Of a DNA stretch of 25,090 nucleotides, positions 6,407-14,913 are shown in pieces. The stretch comes from Ga0077527 sp032128415 (lineage in GTDB: Bacteria > Pseudomonadota > Gammaproteobacteria > Burkholderiales > SG8-41). A program made the translations under genes and the position numbers. Where the stretch lies: NCBI GenBank assembly GCA_032128415.1, contig JAQBGW010000010.1:1-25090 (forward strand), read 5' to 3'. The notes under the pieces were generated by a model that saw nothing but the letters and a program-made list of their open reading frames with translations, did not search any database and was not told the DNA's origin. Position 1 is the first letter of the stretch, and every line of letters begins with the position of its first letter.

Positions 6407-7731
6407 TTGCGGTTGAACTCCAGCACATCAAACCCGCAATAACGATCCACGATATAAATCAGTCCGCGATCATCCACATCCGTGTCATTGGTTTGCGGGC
6501 AGAGTTTGCCGCCGCAGGGTTCCGGGATGTACCAGCCCACTTCCTGCGGTGCTGACGGATCGGCGATGTCGACGATGCGTAATCCCCCGGCAAACCACGC
6601 GCAGTAAAGGAGCGTGTCGCCACCCTTCCAGTTTTCCTGGAACTGGTGGGCGCCGAAACGGCCGGGGGTGGTGCGGCTCCACGGGCTGTCGAGTTCGCTG
6701 ACCTCAAACAGGGACAGCGGCTTAATGTTGGCGAGGTCAGTCACATCGAGCACCCACAGGCAGCCGTGGGGGCGGCCGCGGCGACGCGCCATTTCCTCGG
6801 CATCGTGTGCATGGTCTTCTTCGTCGATGGCAACCGCGATGCGTTTGCCGTCTAGTTTTTTCAGCACCGGCATGAAGGTGTGCGAGGGTTCCGGATACGG
6901 CGGATGGTAGTTGTAGGCGCCGACGGTTTTCGGCTGGCGAATGTCGGTGACGTCAATCACGCGTACCCCGCCGTGCCAGCAACCGGCCCACAGTTCGTCG
7001 CCGAAACGCAGCGTGTGATGCAATCGATGCTGGCGGCCGGGCCAGGTCGGTTTCTCGCCACCGGCAATGTGTTGTCCCGGCAGCCACCAGCGCGATACTT
7101 CTTCGGGCTTGGCGGGATTGCGGATGTCGTAAGTGACCAGGATGTTGCCGATAAAACCCGGCATCTCGGTGGAGATGTAGGCGTAATTGGCGTCCATGTC
7201 GAAGCGGTGTACTCCCCGGGCATGGGTTTTCTGGAAATGAATCAGCTTCGGTTTGGCCTTGTTGGACACGTCATACAGGCTGAAGCCGCCGCGTTCGTAG
7301 GGATTTCGTTCAGCCTCTTCCACGGCGGGTATGTCAGCAACGGCAACGCCCAGTTTTGCGGCGAGTTCGGCGTGGGTGGCGTCGCGGCCGAGTTCGGCCT
7401 TCATTTGCGTACGCAGTTTGGGCAGTTCATCGGCCTTGCGGCCGATGGCGGTCATGTTGCGCTCACTGTTGATGATCATCAGATCGCCGACGACGCGCGC
7501 CTTGTGGCTGTGCGATTCCGGGTCTTCAACTTTGATCTGCGCCACGATGCGTGGATTCTTGGCGTCCGACACGTCGAGAATGCTGGTGCCGAGCTGTTGC
7601 TTGTTCGGGATGTGGCCTACGTAGCAGTGAGTGCCTTCTACATAAACCTGGCCGGCGCCCGGCAGGTCGAGGTGTGACAGACGTTTGACGTTGTGGATGA
7701 GGGTGCCGGGCTCGCTGGTGATGCCGTCCAT
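6403..7731 (-). CDS. LVIVD-repeat beta-propeller protein with sigma-r3-like insert
   Basis: A 442-residue protein built from repeats of the LVIVD type, seen as TSILDVSD (49-56), FSLYDVSNKAKP, ILVTYDIRNPAKP, VRVIDVTDIRQP, LWVLDVTDLANI and LRIVDIADPSAP. These repeats are expected to fold as a beta-propeller. Conserved His/Asp/Cys clusters (SHSH, RQHRLHH 233-239, CWHGG, DEEDHAHD) could bind metal. Residues about 100-142 interrupt the propeller with a charged helical segment, including ELGRDATHAELAAKLGV, which resembles the region 3 helix-turn-helix of sigma-70 factors; this could lead automated pipelines to mislabel such proteins as sigma factors. There is no signal peptide. AGGAAAA precedes the ATG. 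It lies 93 bp after the IclR gene and overlaps the ModA-like gene. The biochemical role is unknown. Confidence 0.82.
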   Translation of the reverse strand: MDGITSEPGTLIHNVKRLSHLDLPGAGQVYVEGTHCYVGHIPNKQQLGTSILDVSDAKNPRIVAQIKVEDPESHSHKARVVGDLMIINSERNMTAIGRKADELPKLRTQMKAELGRDATHAELAAKLGVAVADIPAVEEAERNPYERGGFSLYDVSNKAKPKLIHFQKTHARGVHRFDMDANYAYISTEMPGFIGNILVTYDIRNPAKPEEVSRWWLPGQHIAGGEKPTWPGRQHRLHHTLRFGDELWAGCWHGGVRVIDVTDIRQPKTVGAYNYHPPYPEPSHTFMPVLKKLDGKRIAVAIDEEDHAHDAEEMARRRGRPHGCLWVLDVTDLANIKPLSLFEVSELDSPWSRTTPGRFGAHQFQENWKGGDTLLYCAWFAGGLRIVDIADPSAPQEVGWYIPEPCGGKLCPQTNDTDVDDRGLIYIVDRYCGFDVLEFNRK

Positions 7732-7824
7732 GATGTGGTTTTCCTATGCGATGGAGTAGGGCCAAAGTCTACCGCATGGCAGAACCTGGTTGGCAGGCAT
7801 GCTTCATGCGACCGTTGAGCGTAC

Positions 7825-8697
7825 TCAGGGTTGGAATTTGCCGGGTACGGTTTCGGACCCGGTTGTTTGCCGCTTTCGTCTCGAGCCAAGTTCAGCCGAC
7901 AGGCGCTCGGCTGCGGTCTGCAGGGTTCCCGCATTTTTATGGAGTGCCTGTATGGACAGTCGCCAACCGGGCCCGGAGATGCCCAGGCTGCCGATGACCT
8001 GATTGCGGAAGTCCAGGATGGGTACTGCAGCGCAACGCAGTTCCTCACTGATTTCACCGTCATCGAACGCCACTCCGCAACGGCGCACCTCGGCGATTTC
8101 CTGTCGAAGACGCTGAGTATCTCTGATGGTCTTGCTGGTAAAAATCGTCAGTTCTATATTCTGCAGGTACGCTTCGAACTGCTCTGCTTCAAAAGAGGCG
8201 AGCATTATTTTTCCCAGGGCCGTGCAATGCATAGGCCGCACATTGCCGATGCGATCGTTGATTCGAATGGCGCCCGAGCCGTCATGTTTTGCCAGCACTA
8301 CCAGCTTGTCGCCGGACATTGCGCCAAAGTACGAGGTTTCACCGGTTTTGTTCGCCAGGTCCGCCAGCACGGGTCGGGCTGCGTTGACCATTTCCACTTC
8401 ATCAAGGGCAGCGCTGGCCAGCGCGAACAGCGGCCGGCCGATCCGGTAAAACCGCGATTGTTCCATTTGTCGCAGGTATCCCAGGGTCACCAGTGTCTTC
8501 GCGATATGGAATGTGGTGCTGGTATGTAAGCCCAGAGCTCGACTGAGATCAGCCAGACCGATGCCATCAGGGCTATGCGCAACTGTTTCAAGCAGTTCGC
8601 ATGCGCGGCGTACGGACTGTATTCCGCCGGAGCGTTTCCCGGTCGAAAGCGTTGCCGCCGCGATTGAACGTTTGGCTTTGGCGATATTGTCGGGCAT
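7825..8697 (-). CDS. IclR-family transcriptional regulator
   Basis: A 290-residue regulator with an N-terminal winged helix-turn-helix (about residues 24-88: QSVRRACELLETVAHSPDGI, LADLSRALGLHTSTTFHIAKTL, RFYRIG) and a C-terminal IclR effector domain (about 100-270; GETSYFGAMSGDKLVVLAKHDG, MHCTALGKIMLASF, GVAFDDGEISEELRCAAVPI, GSLGISGP). The length is slightly above the family norm because of a basic N-terminal tail and an Arg/Lys-rich C-terminal tail. It is transcribed away from the ThDP-enzyme gene across a 391-bp region with several palindromes, so it probably controls that gene and itself. IclR proteins usually respond to small aromatic or sugar-derived acids, which fits the neighbourhood. 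The effector is unknown. Confidence 0.93.
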   Translation of the reverse strand: MPDNIAKAKRSIAAATLSTGKRSGGIQSVRRACELLETVAHSPDGIGLADLSRALGLHTSTTFHIAKTLVTLGYLRQMEQSRFYRIGRPLFALASAALDEVEMVNAARPVLADLANKTGETSYFGAMSGDKLVVLAKHDGSGAIRINDRIGNVRPMHCTALGKIMLASFEAEQFEAYLQNIELTIFTSKTIRDTQRLRQEIAEVRRCGVAFDDGEISEELRCAAVPILDFRNQVIGSLGISGPGWRLSIQALHKNAGTLQTAAERLSAELGSRRKRQTTGSETVPGKFQP

Positions 8698-8726
8698 GGC
8701 GATCTGTCAAAAGTTGCGTAGGCGCG

Positions 8727-8781
8727 AGTATCCGACGTCTCACCATGCAAAACAATTGTTTCACATCGTTCAATCTATTGA
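8727..8781 (-). promoter_or_regulatory. Putative IclR-gene promoter with palindromic operators
   Basis: On the minus strand, TTGTTT, a 17-bp spacer and GATACT (complement of 8727-8732) form a moderate promoter ending about 30 bp before the IclR start. The -35 lies inside the 12-bp palindrome AAACAATTGTTT (8750-8761), whose extended form resembles the AAACA/TGTTT core of boxes bound by the IclR-family regulator KdgR. A second dyad, TCAAT-CT-ATTGA, lies at 8770-8781. Autorepression is inferred, not shown. Confidence 0.45.
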
Positions 8782-8855
8782 CGCGGGGTCGAGATCATCC
8801 TTCGTATCATCGATAAGTAGCCTGAAAGAAAACCGTCTGATAAATTATATAAAAA

Positions 8856-8872
8856 TCAATATGTTATATTGA
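8856..8872. promoter_or_regulatory. Perfect 17-bp dyad in the divergent intergenic region
   Basis: TCAATAT-GTT-ATATTGA is a perfect inverted repeat with 7-bp arms, in an AT-rich patch (8835-8875). It shares TCAAT/ATTGA half sites with the dyad at 8770-8781. It is a likely binding site for the divergent IclR protein, governing the ThDP-enzyme promoter. Confidence 0.5.
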
Positions 8873-8933
8873 ATCTCACCTATGGCTTGGTTCTGGCCCG
8901 CTACCTAGGGGCGAATCCGGATATCGCCTGTCG

Positions 8934-8951
8934 GCAAAAAATAATTTTTGC
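8934..8951. other. AT-rich inverted repeat
   Basis: GCAAAAA (8934-8940) and TTTTTGC (8945-8951) are separated by ATAA. It may be a protein site or a weak hairpin in the leader of the ThDP-enzyme transcript. A further short GC hairpin, CCGGC...GCCGG, lies at 9033-9048 upstream of the ribosome site. Confidence 0.3.
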
Positions 8952-9088
8952 TTTCACATGGAGAAATGATGTTGGATAAGTGCAAATCAACATGGGACAT
9001 TCGTTAAAATCCAAAAAGCATAGTCTCCTTTGCCGGCGCGCGTGCCGGTGACCAGCAGTGATTCCCCCAAAGTCAGGAAAGAGTGTCA

Positions 9089-10930
9089 ATGAATACAACG
9101 AACAAGCCCGGCGATGGGCCGAAAACCCGCGACTCCGCTGCGACCAATGATGGCGCAGGAGTGATCGTTGATTATCTTGTTCGCGAGAAAGTACCCTATG
9201 TTTTCGGGCTCTGTGGGCACGGCAACATCGGTTTTCTGGATGCGCTGCATGCGCGTCCGGATGAGATCAAGACCATATCCGTCCGGCACGAGAGCATCGC
9301 CGGCTTCATGGCGGATGTGTATTACCGGGTATCCGGAAAACCAACAGCCACATTCACATCCTGCGGTCCGGGCTCTGCGAATCTGCCGATCTCCCTTGCC
9401 AACGCCTTTTTTGATTCCGTGCCGTTTCTTGCGATTACCGGCAATGTGCCGACGAGCCAATTCAACCGTGGCGCATTCCAGGAAACTTATCGTCACTACC
9501 AGGCCGATTTTCCATCGACCGTGCGTGCCTATTGCAAACGTGTATTTCAGCCGACAACCGCAGCGCAATTGCCGGTTGCCGTGCGCCAGGCATGGAAAAC
9601 AATGGTGACGGGCCGGCCCGGGCCTGTTGTGCTCGACGTGCCTTTTGACATTTTCAACGAGCCTATTCCCGAGGAGACGCCACGTCCCGAGGAGTGGAAT
9701 GCCAATATTTCGTGCCGCTGCGGCGCTGACCCGGAGGGCGTGTCCAAGGCAGTCGACCTGCTGCTCGCGGCACATCGCCCGGTGATTCTGGTCGGGCAAG
9801 GCGTCCGCTACGGCGGTGCAACCAAGGAGTTGCTGGAGTTGGCTGAGCGCCTGCGCATCCCGGTGGCATGTTCGGCGAGCGGACTCGGCGCCATTGATTC
9901 ATCCCACCCTTTGGCGCTGGGGTTGGTGGCGCGCAATGGCACTTATCAGGCCAACCACGCATCGCGGCAGGCCGATGTGCTGCTGGCTCTTGGTGTCCGG
10001 TTTGACGATCGCACGTCAAGTTCGTGGCTGCCGGGCTATTCCTTCACGATCCCGCCGACCAAACTGATACACGTCGACATTGATCCTGACGAGATTGCCC
10101 GTAACTATCCTGTTGCGCTTGGACTGATGGCCGACGTGCGAACGTTCCTGCGACAGGTTCTCGCGGAACTTGATCTGCGCAAAGCGCGTGGTGAAGTGCC
10201 GGCCGAGCGGGCGGCCTGGCTTGACGCGATCGCCTCTTATCGAAATGAGTGGGATGCATTCATCGCGCCGGGATTCAAGCTGGATACGACCCCAATCAAT
10301 CCGCAGCGCGCGGCTCACGAGATTGACCGCATCCTTCCCGAGGATGCGATACTCGTCAGCGATATTGGTGTCCATCACAACTGGTTAAACCAGTTTTGCA
10401 AACCCAAGCGGCCTGATTCTCTAATAGGATCCATGGGATTTGGCCCGATGGGTTTTGGCGTGGGTGGCGCTCTTGGCGCCAAACTTGCCGCGCCCGACCG
10501 ACCTTGCGTAGCCGTCGTCGGCGACGGCGCATTCTGGATGCATGCCAATGTATTGGCTACCGCCTTCGAGTACAACATTCCGGTGGTTTATGTCGTCTGG
10601 AATAACTATGCCTATGCATCGATCAGGGGATTACAGCGCGGTTACCTTGACGGTCGTGAGTTGGCAACCGATTTTCGTGATCCGAAAACACAGGCACCCT
10701 ACAATCCCGATTTCGCAGCGCTTGCACGTTCCGCCGGAGTTGAGGGGGTAAGCGTAGACAAGGCTGCTGACCTGGCAGAAGCCATACGCGCGGGTATTGC
10801 AACCGGGCGGCCTTATGTGATCGACGCCAATATTGGCGGAGACCTGAATCCGGGCGGGGCAGGTGTCTGGGAACTGCCGGGACTCGGAACCAGCAAGCCC
10901 GCCATTGGCAAGCGTTACGTCCCGGATTGA
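9089..10930 (+). CDS. Thiamine-diphosphate-dependent enzyme, acetolactate synthase-like
   Basis: A 613-residue enzyme of the POX/ALS superfamily with the usual three domains: Pyr (about 20-190), central (about 210-360) and PP (about 400-580). The activating Glu68 sits in SVRHESIAGFMADVYYR, and the diphosphate/Mg signature runs from GDG (478-480) to NN (505-506). FTSCGPGSANL and VGQGVRYGG are typical. These enzymes decarboxylate or ligate 2-keto acids; acetolactate synthase, glyoxylate carboligase and similar activities cannot be separated by eye. There is no regulatory subunit gene beside it, which argues against branched-chain synthesis. AGGAAAG precedes the ATG at 9089; a GTG at 9083 is an alternative start. 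It is followed by an SDR gene after 125 bp, and is probably under the divergent IclR regulator. Confidence 0.9.
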   Translation: MNTTNKPGDGPKTRDSAATNDGAGVIVDYLVREKVPYVFGLCGHGNIGFLDALHARPDEIKTISVRHESIAGFMADVYYRVSGKPTATFTSCGPGSANLPISLANAFFDSVPFLAITGNVPTSQFNRGAFQETYRHYQADFPSTVRAYCKRVFQPTTAAQLPVAVRQAWKTMVTGRPGPVVLDVPFDIFNEPIPEETPRPEEWNANISCRCGADPEGVSKAVDLLLAAHRPVILVGQGVRYGGATKELLELAERLRIPVACSASGLGAIDSSHPLALGLVARNGTYQANHASRQADVLLALGVRFDDRTSSSWLPGYSFTIPPTKLIHVDIDPDEIARNYPVALGLMADVRTFLRQVLAELDLRKARGEVPAERAAWLDAIASYRNEWDAFIAPGFKLDTTPINPQRAAHEIDRILPEDAILVSDIGVHHNWLNQFCKPKRPDSLIGSMGFGPMGFGVGGALGAKLAAPDRPCVAVVGDGAFWMHANVLATAFEYNIPVVYVVWNNYAYASIRGLQRGYLDGRELATDFRDPKTQAPYNPDFAALARSAGVEGVSVDKAADLAEAIRAGIATGRPYVIDANIGGDLNPGGAGVWELPGLGTSKPAIGKRYVPD

Positions 10931-11055
10931 GCAACGCGGCTGGCAACGATAACGGAAAAGGTAAAAGGTGGCTGGTGATCGAGTGAAAGGCAAGGTCTAC
11001 GCAGACCAGTCGGAATTACGGTATTCATGAATTCAACTAGAAAACGAGAGCAAGC

Positions 11056-11844
11056 ATGGACTTGGGTTTAACCGGCAAGGTGGCGATCGTAACCGGAGGA
11101 AGCCGTGGCGTTGGACGTGCCATTGCGGCATCGCTGTTGCAGGAGGGCGCGCGGGTCATGATTACTGCGCGCGACCCGGTTCGATTGGAGACTGCCCGCG
11201 CAGCTCTGCAGAAGGAAACGCGGGGTGAGGTCCTTGCGGTGGCAGCCGATCTTGAGCGTGATGCCGAGGTCAAAGCGATGATTGATGCCACGATTTCAGC
11301 CTTCGGTTGTGTCGACATACTGGTGAACAGTGCGGCTACGGTGAATCCCGCCAATTTTCTGTCGCTTACCGAGGCGCGCTGGGCTGCGCTCTTCGAAGAG
11401 AAACTCAGTGGCTACGTGCGCTGCATGCGCCATGCGATTCCACACATGCAGGCCCGGCGCAGCGGGCACATCATCAATCTCTCAGGGATTGCCGCCCGTG
11501 AAGGCAGGGGTAACAATATACCTGTAGGCGTAAACAACGCGGCCGTACTCAATCTGACCAAATCTTTGGCGTGGGAACTGGCGCCGGACAATATTTTGGT
11601 CAATGCTGTAGTGCCGCACATCATTGATACGGACCGGCAGGACGAGACGATGCGCGAACTCGCCATGCTGACCGGCAGGCCGGAGGCGGACATTCGTCGT
11701 GAGCGGGTGGCAAAGATCCCGCTGGGTAGAATGGGGCGGCCGGAGGAGGTGGCGAACGTAGTGACTTTCCTGGCTTCCGAGCGGACGAGTTTTGTGACGG
11801 GTGCTGCATGGCACGTCGATGGAGGGGCCTGCCACGCGATCTGA
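11056..11844 (+). CDS. SDR-fold protein lacking the YxxxK catalytic pair
   Basis: A 262-residue classical-length short-chain dehydrogenase/reductase. The dinucleotide loop TGGSRGVG (13-20) and Asp65 region are intact, and the C-terminal LASERTSFVTGAAWHVDGG is typical. The active site is not: the usual NNAG is NSAA (91-94), Ser143 remains, but the canonical Tyr and Lys positions are Val157 and Asn161 (in PVGVNNAAVLNLTKSLA, where a normal SDR has YxxxKAAV). The DNA codons are clear (gta, aac). It could be a nucleotide-binding scaffold or regulator, or use a different chemistry; a few divergent SDR groups with this look exist. The upstream site GAGAG is weak. It lies between the ThDP enzyme and the Bug receptor, same strand. 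Confidence 0.88.
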   Translation: MDLGLTGKVAIVTGGSRGVGRAIAASLLQEGARVMITARDPVRLETARAALQKETRGEVLAVAADLERDAEVKAMIDATISAFGCVDILVNSAATVNPANFLSLTEARWAALFEEKLSGYVRCMRHAIPHMQARRSGHIINLSGIAAREGRGNNIPVGVNNAAVLNLTKSLAWELAPDNILVNAVVPHIIDTDRQDETMRELAMLTGRPEADIRRERVAKIPLGRMGRPEEVANVVTFLASERTSFVTGAAWHVDGGACHAI

Positions 11845-11992
11845 GTGAGCATGGCTCGCGGTGATGGAATTATCGTAGTGAGAGACTTTTTTGCTGTTTG
11901 CTGGAATGATGGAAGTTGATCGGAATTGAACGAGAAATAAAACAGTAGCTGCCAACTGATTGTCGAATTAAATATTGCTTGAGGAGAATCCC

Positions 11993-12964
11993 ATGAGCGC
12001 CATAAATAGATTCGGTCTTTTTGTTTTCGCTGCCTTATTCATTGCAACTGCCGGCTGGGCACAGGATTTTCCGAAAAAACCGGTCAGGGTTGTGGCACCG
12101 TTTTCACCGGGCGGCGCAACCGATACGCTGGCCAGGCTGGTTGGCAACAAACTCACCGAACGCTGGGGCCAGAATGCAATGATTGACAATCGTGTTGGCG
12201 CCAGCGGACACATCGGTGCTGACTATGTCGCCAAATCGGCGTCGGACGGGTATACGCTGCTCGTTGCGGGAACGCCCCACGTCATCGGTGTCAGCCTCTT
12301 CAAAAAACTGACCTATGACATGGCCAAAGATCTGGTGCCGATCAACCGGTTTGCGACCTATCCCAGTGCAATCGTTGTTCACCCTTCGCTGCCGGTCAAA
12401 AGCGTGACCCAATTGATTGCGCTTGCCAAAGCCCACCCGGGGGAACTTAACTTCGGCTCAGCGGGTAGCGGTTCGCCCAATCACCTCGCAATGGAATTGT
12501 TCAAGTCCATGGCCAAGGTGAAAATGGTACATATCCCCTACAAGGGCGGTTCGGGGCAGATGGTCGGCGACCTGCTGGCGGGACAGATTCAACTGGCTTC
12601 AATTGGATTGCCGCCGGCCATGCCGTTCGTGAAAGTCGGGCGACTGCGGGTTCTGGCCGTGACCGGGTCCAAACGTTCGCCGTTGTTGCCTGAAGAGCCG
12701 ACGGTCAGCGAGGCAGGCCTGCCGGGATTCGAAGTGACTTCATGGTATGGCATGTTTGCCCCCGCCGGACTGCAGAATGATATTTTGAAAAAACTGAACC
12801 AGGATATCGCGGCAGTTCTGGCAACTCCGGACCTGGTCAAGCGACTGGCAGCACTCGGTGCTACCCCGGCGCCACTTTCACCCGAAGATTTCAGGACTTT
12901 CGTCCACGATGAAATCGCGAAGTGGGCGAAAGTGGTCAAGGAGTCCGGCGCCAAAGTGGATTAG
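11993..12964 (+). CDS. Bug/TctC-family tripartite tricarboxylate transporter receptor
   Basis: A 323-residue extracytoplasmic solute receptor. A Sec signal peptide covers residues 1 to about 23 (hydrophobic core FGLFVFAALFIATAGWA). The mature start DFPKKPVRVVAPFSPGGATDTLAR is diagnostic of the Bug family, as are ARLVGNKLTERWGQ, GASGHIGADYVAKSASDGYT, NFGSAGSGSPNHLAME, VHIPYKGGSGQM and the WAKVVKESGAKVD end. Bug proteins capture carboxylates in the periplasm, commonly for a TctAB permease; none is present in the window, as is usual for orphan Bug genes. GAGGAG sits six bases before the ATG at 11993; an in-frame TTG at 11975 is rejected. A hydrolase gene follows 38 bp later, so the two are probably co-transcribed. 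Confidence 0.95.
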   Translation: MSAINRFGLFVFAALFIATAGWAQDFPKKPVRVVAPFSPGGATDTLARLVGNKLTERWGQNAMIDNRVGASGHIGADYVAKSASDGYTLLVAGTPHVIGVSLFKKLTYDMAKDLVPINRFATYPSAIVVHPSLPVKSVTQLIALAKAHPGELNFGSAGSGSPNHLAMELFKSMAKVKMVHIPYKGGSGQMVGDLLAGQIQLASIGLPPAMPFVKVGRLRVLAVTGSKRSPLLPEEPTVSEAGLPGFEVTSWYGMFAPAGLQNDILKKLNQDIAAVLATPDLVKRLAALGATPAPLSPEDFRTFVHDEIAKWAKVVKESGAKVD

Positions 12965-13002
12965 TCGGATCCCCCCGACAATTTGTAAACTGATGAATTG
13001 CC

Positions 13003-13902
13003 ATGCTGCCGGGCCACAACCGATACGAGTATTCGCCGCTGACCGAGCGCAAGGACTATTCCTGGCCCGGCGGCAAGCGCCTTGCGTTCTGCCTGACCAC
13101 CAATATTGCAGTGCATGCGTTTGGCAAGGGGCGCGGTCACGACAACGCCAAGCATGGCGAGCCGCAAACCCAGCGCAATTATTCGTGGCGCGATTACGGC
13201 AATCGCATCGGCATCTGGCGCCTGTTTGATCTCGCCGATGAGTTGTCCATACCGCTCGCGCACAATACCAACAGCCTGCTCTACGACGAGGCGCCGCAAA
13301 TATTCACGCGCATTCGCAGCCGCGGTGACGAAATCATCGCCCATGGCCGCACCAATTCCGAAAATTTCAACGACTTGCGCTGGGAAGCCGACGAGGCGCG
13401 CGTGATTCGGGAAGTGACCGAGACGTTTACGCGCAACGAAGGGAAGCCGCCGAAAGGCTGGCTGAGCGGGGGCGCTTACGAACACTCCTGGACGCCCGAC
13501 CTGCTGAAAGAAGCGGGCTATACCTATTTCACGGACTGGCCGTGCGACGATCAACCGCTATGGATGCGCACGCGCTCAGGCCCGCTGCTCTCGGTACCCT
13601 ATCCGGTCGAACTCAATGATTCGCCGCAGATCATTCACCGGCAGCACACCGGGCGCGAGTTTTGCGACATGCTGGTCGATCAGTTCGAGGAAATGGTTGA
13701 GCAAAGCGAAAAACACCCGCTGGTGTGCAATATCTCCATACACCCCCACGTGTTTGGCTACCCGTTCCGGTTGCGCCCGCTGAGAAAGGCGTTAACCCAT
13801 TGTTTTTCCAATAAATTCATGGACAGGGTGTGGAAATGCCGCCCGGGGGAGATCGCCGACTACTGCCATACGCTCAAGTCCGGGATCATTCCCGGGAGTT
13901 GA
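13003..13902 (+). CDS. Polysaccharide-deacetylase-fold hydrolase (allantoinase PuuE-like)
   Basis: A 299-residue NodB-fold protein close to the PuuE/allantoinase-like branch of carbohydrate esterase 4. The metal/base motif DEIIAHG (109-115, His114) followed by RTNSE matches the family 'EI..HG..' motif, SIHPH (245-249) is the second histidine motif, and the N-terminal LAFCLTTNIAVH replaces the catalytic double-Asp motif of true deacetylases with Asn. There is no signal peptide, so it acts in the cytoplasm, probably on an amide or N-acyl substrate rather than on chitin. The ribosome site is poor, and the gene starts 38 bp after the Bug receptor stop, suggesting co-translation. It converges with the FAH gene with 12 bp between stops. 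Confidence 0.85.
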   Translation: MLPGHNRYEYSPLTERKDYSWPGGKRLAFCLTTNIAVHAFGKGRGHDNAKHGEPQTQRNYSWRDYGNRIGIWRLFDLADELSIPLAHNTNSLLYDEAPQIFTRIRSRGDEIIAHGRTNSENFNDLRWEADEARVIREVTETFTRNEGKPPKGWLSGGAYEHSWTPDLLKEAGYTYFTDWPCDDQPLWMRTRSGPLLSVPYPVELNDSPQIIHRQHTGREFCDMLVDQFEEMVEQSEKHPLVCNISIHPHVFGYPFRLRPLRKALTHCFSNKFMDRVWKCRPGEIADYCHTLKSGIIPGS

Positions 13903-13914
13903 ACTGCTTCGGGA

Positions 13915-14613
13915 TTACGCAACCACCCGCACTTTCAGGACGGGCAAGTCACCGATGCCCGCTTCAATCACATCGCCCGGTTGCGCGGGGCCGATGCCGG
14001 CGGGTGTGCCGGTCATGATGATGTCGCCGGGCTCCAGTGTGTAGTGCTCGGAGAGGAAGGCGATGATGCCGGGCGTCGGCAGGATCATCTGGTCGATGTT
14101 CGATTGCTGTTTGAATTCACCATTGGCCTTTAGCCACAGCGGTGCGGATTGCGGATGGCCCATCTTTGACACCGGTGTGATCTCGCCTACCGGTCCGGAC
14201 TGCTCGACATCCTTGCCGACCTCCCACGGCAATTCCTTCGATTTCGCCCACAGCTGCAGGTCGCGACGCGTCATGTCGAGTCCGACTGCATAGCCCCAGA
14301 TGTATTCGTTCGCGCGGTCAGGCGGGATGTTCGCACCGCGCTTGCCGATGACTGCGGTGAGTTCGCATTCCCACTGGTAGTTGGAGGTCTTGCTCGGATA
14401 TTTGATGTCGGTGATCTCGCCGGCATTGCACGGCACGACATGATTCACGGCCTTGGTGAACATGAAGGCGGGCACATCGCCGGTGATGCCCATCTCGCGC
14501 TTGTGATCCAGATAATTGAGTCCCATGCAGAAAACCCGGCGTACCGGAAACCGATCCCTGCTCCCAGTGATGGCCAACGTGGGTATATCCCATGCGGGAA
14601 AGGCTAAATTCAC
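13915..14613 (-). CDS. Fumarylacetoacetate hydrolase (FAH) family protein
   Basis: A 232-residue FAH-fold hydrolase of the short class. Family features are RVFCMGLNYLDHKREMG (26-42), the metal ligands Glu82 and Glu84 in WECE, Asp113 in YAVGLDMTRRDLQ, AKSKELPWEVGKDVEQSGP, and the TGTPAGIGP loop (201-209). It should hydrolyse an acylpyruvate or diketo acid to pyruvate plus an acid (fumarylpyruvate or 2,4-diketo-3-deoxy-sugar acid types). The start is a GTG at 14613, seven bases after GAGGAG; the longer open frame to 14901 has no family similarity. It is divergent from the dehydratase gene, which supports a pathway in which a dehydrated, oxidised sugar acid is cleaved here. Confidence 0.9.
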   Translation of the reverse strand: MNLAFPAWDIPTLAITGSRDRFPVRRVFCMGLNYLDHKREMGITGDVPAFMFTKAVNHVVPCNAGEITDIKYPSKTSNYQWECELTAVIGKRGANIPPDRANEYIWGYAVGLDMTRRDLQLWAKSKELPWEVGKDVEQSGPVGEITPVSKMGHPQSAPLWLKANGEFKQQSNIDQMILPTPGIIAFLSEHYTLEPGDIIMTGTPAGIGPAQPGDVIEAGIGDLPVLKVRVVA

Positions 14614-14913
14614 GGAGTTACTCCTCTTGCTGATTGAGTGACAGGAAATTGCAGTGTAAGTGAAAAAACTGGCTGCGTAACAAGAATGGATCGACGTGTT
14701 TGCCGTCGCGGATGGTTTATCTCCAAGTCCGCATGTTGTGGTCGGTGAGTCTGACAACCGGCAGGGCGGGCTTTGATTACAGCATAGAGCGAGCCCTTGA
14801 AACTGCCGCCGCGGTTGATGATGGATAATGTGGGCTGCATAATCACCCGCCAAGCAAGCAGGTGCGCATGCAAGCGCCCGCTCTGACAGAAAACCTACCA
14901 AAGAGTTAATACC
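14614..14913. promoter_or_regulatory. 300-bp divergent intergenic region
   Basis: It separates the FAH gene (minus) and the dehydratase gene (plus) and must hold both promoters. I see no convincing -35/-10 pair; GATAAT at 14824-14829 is a possible -10 for the dehydratase without a good -35. GAGGAG at the left edge is the FAH ribosome site. No coding potential is recognised; the open frames here are spill-over. Confidence 0.4.

Noticed and set aside
6403..7731. Sigma-70 factor as the identity of the LVIVD gene
   Set aside because: Only a short insert resembles sigma region 3; the remainder is a repeat propeller with no region 2 or 4.
14614..14901. N-terminal extension of the FAH gene by 96 residues
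   Set aside because: It lacks domain similarity and covers the divergent promoter region; the GTG at 14613 has GAGGAG at proper spacing and gives the usual family length.
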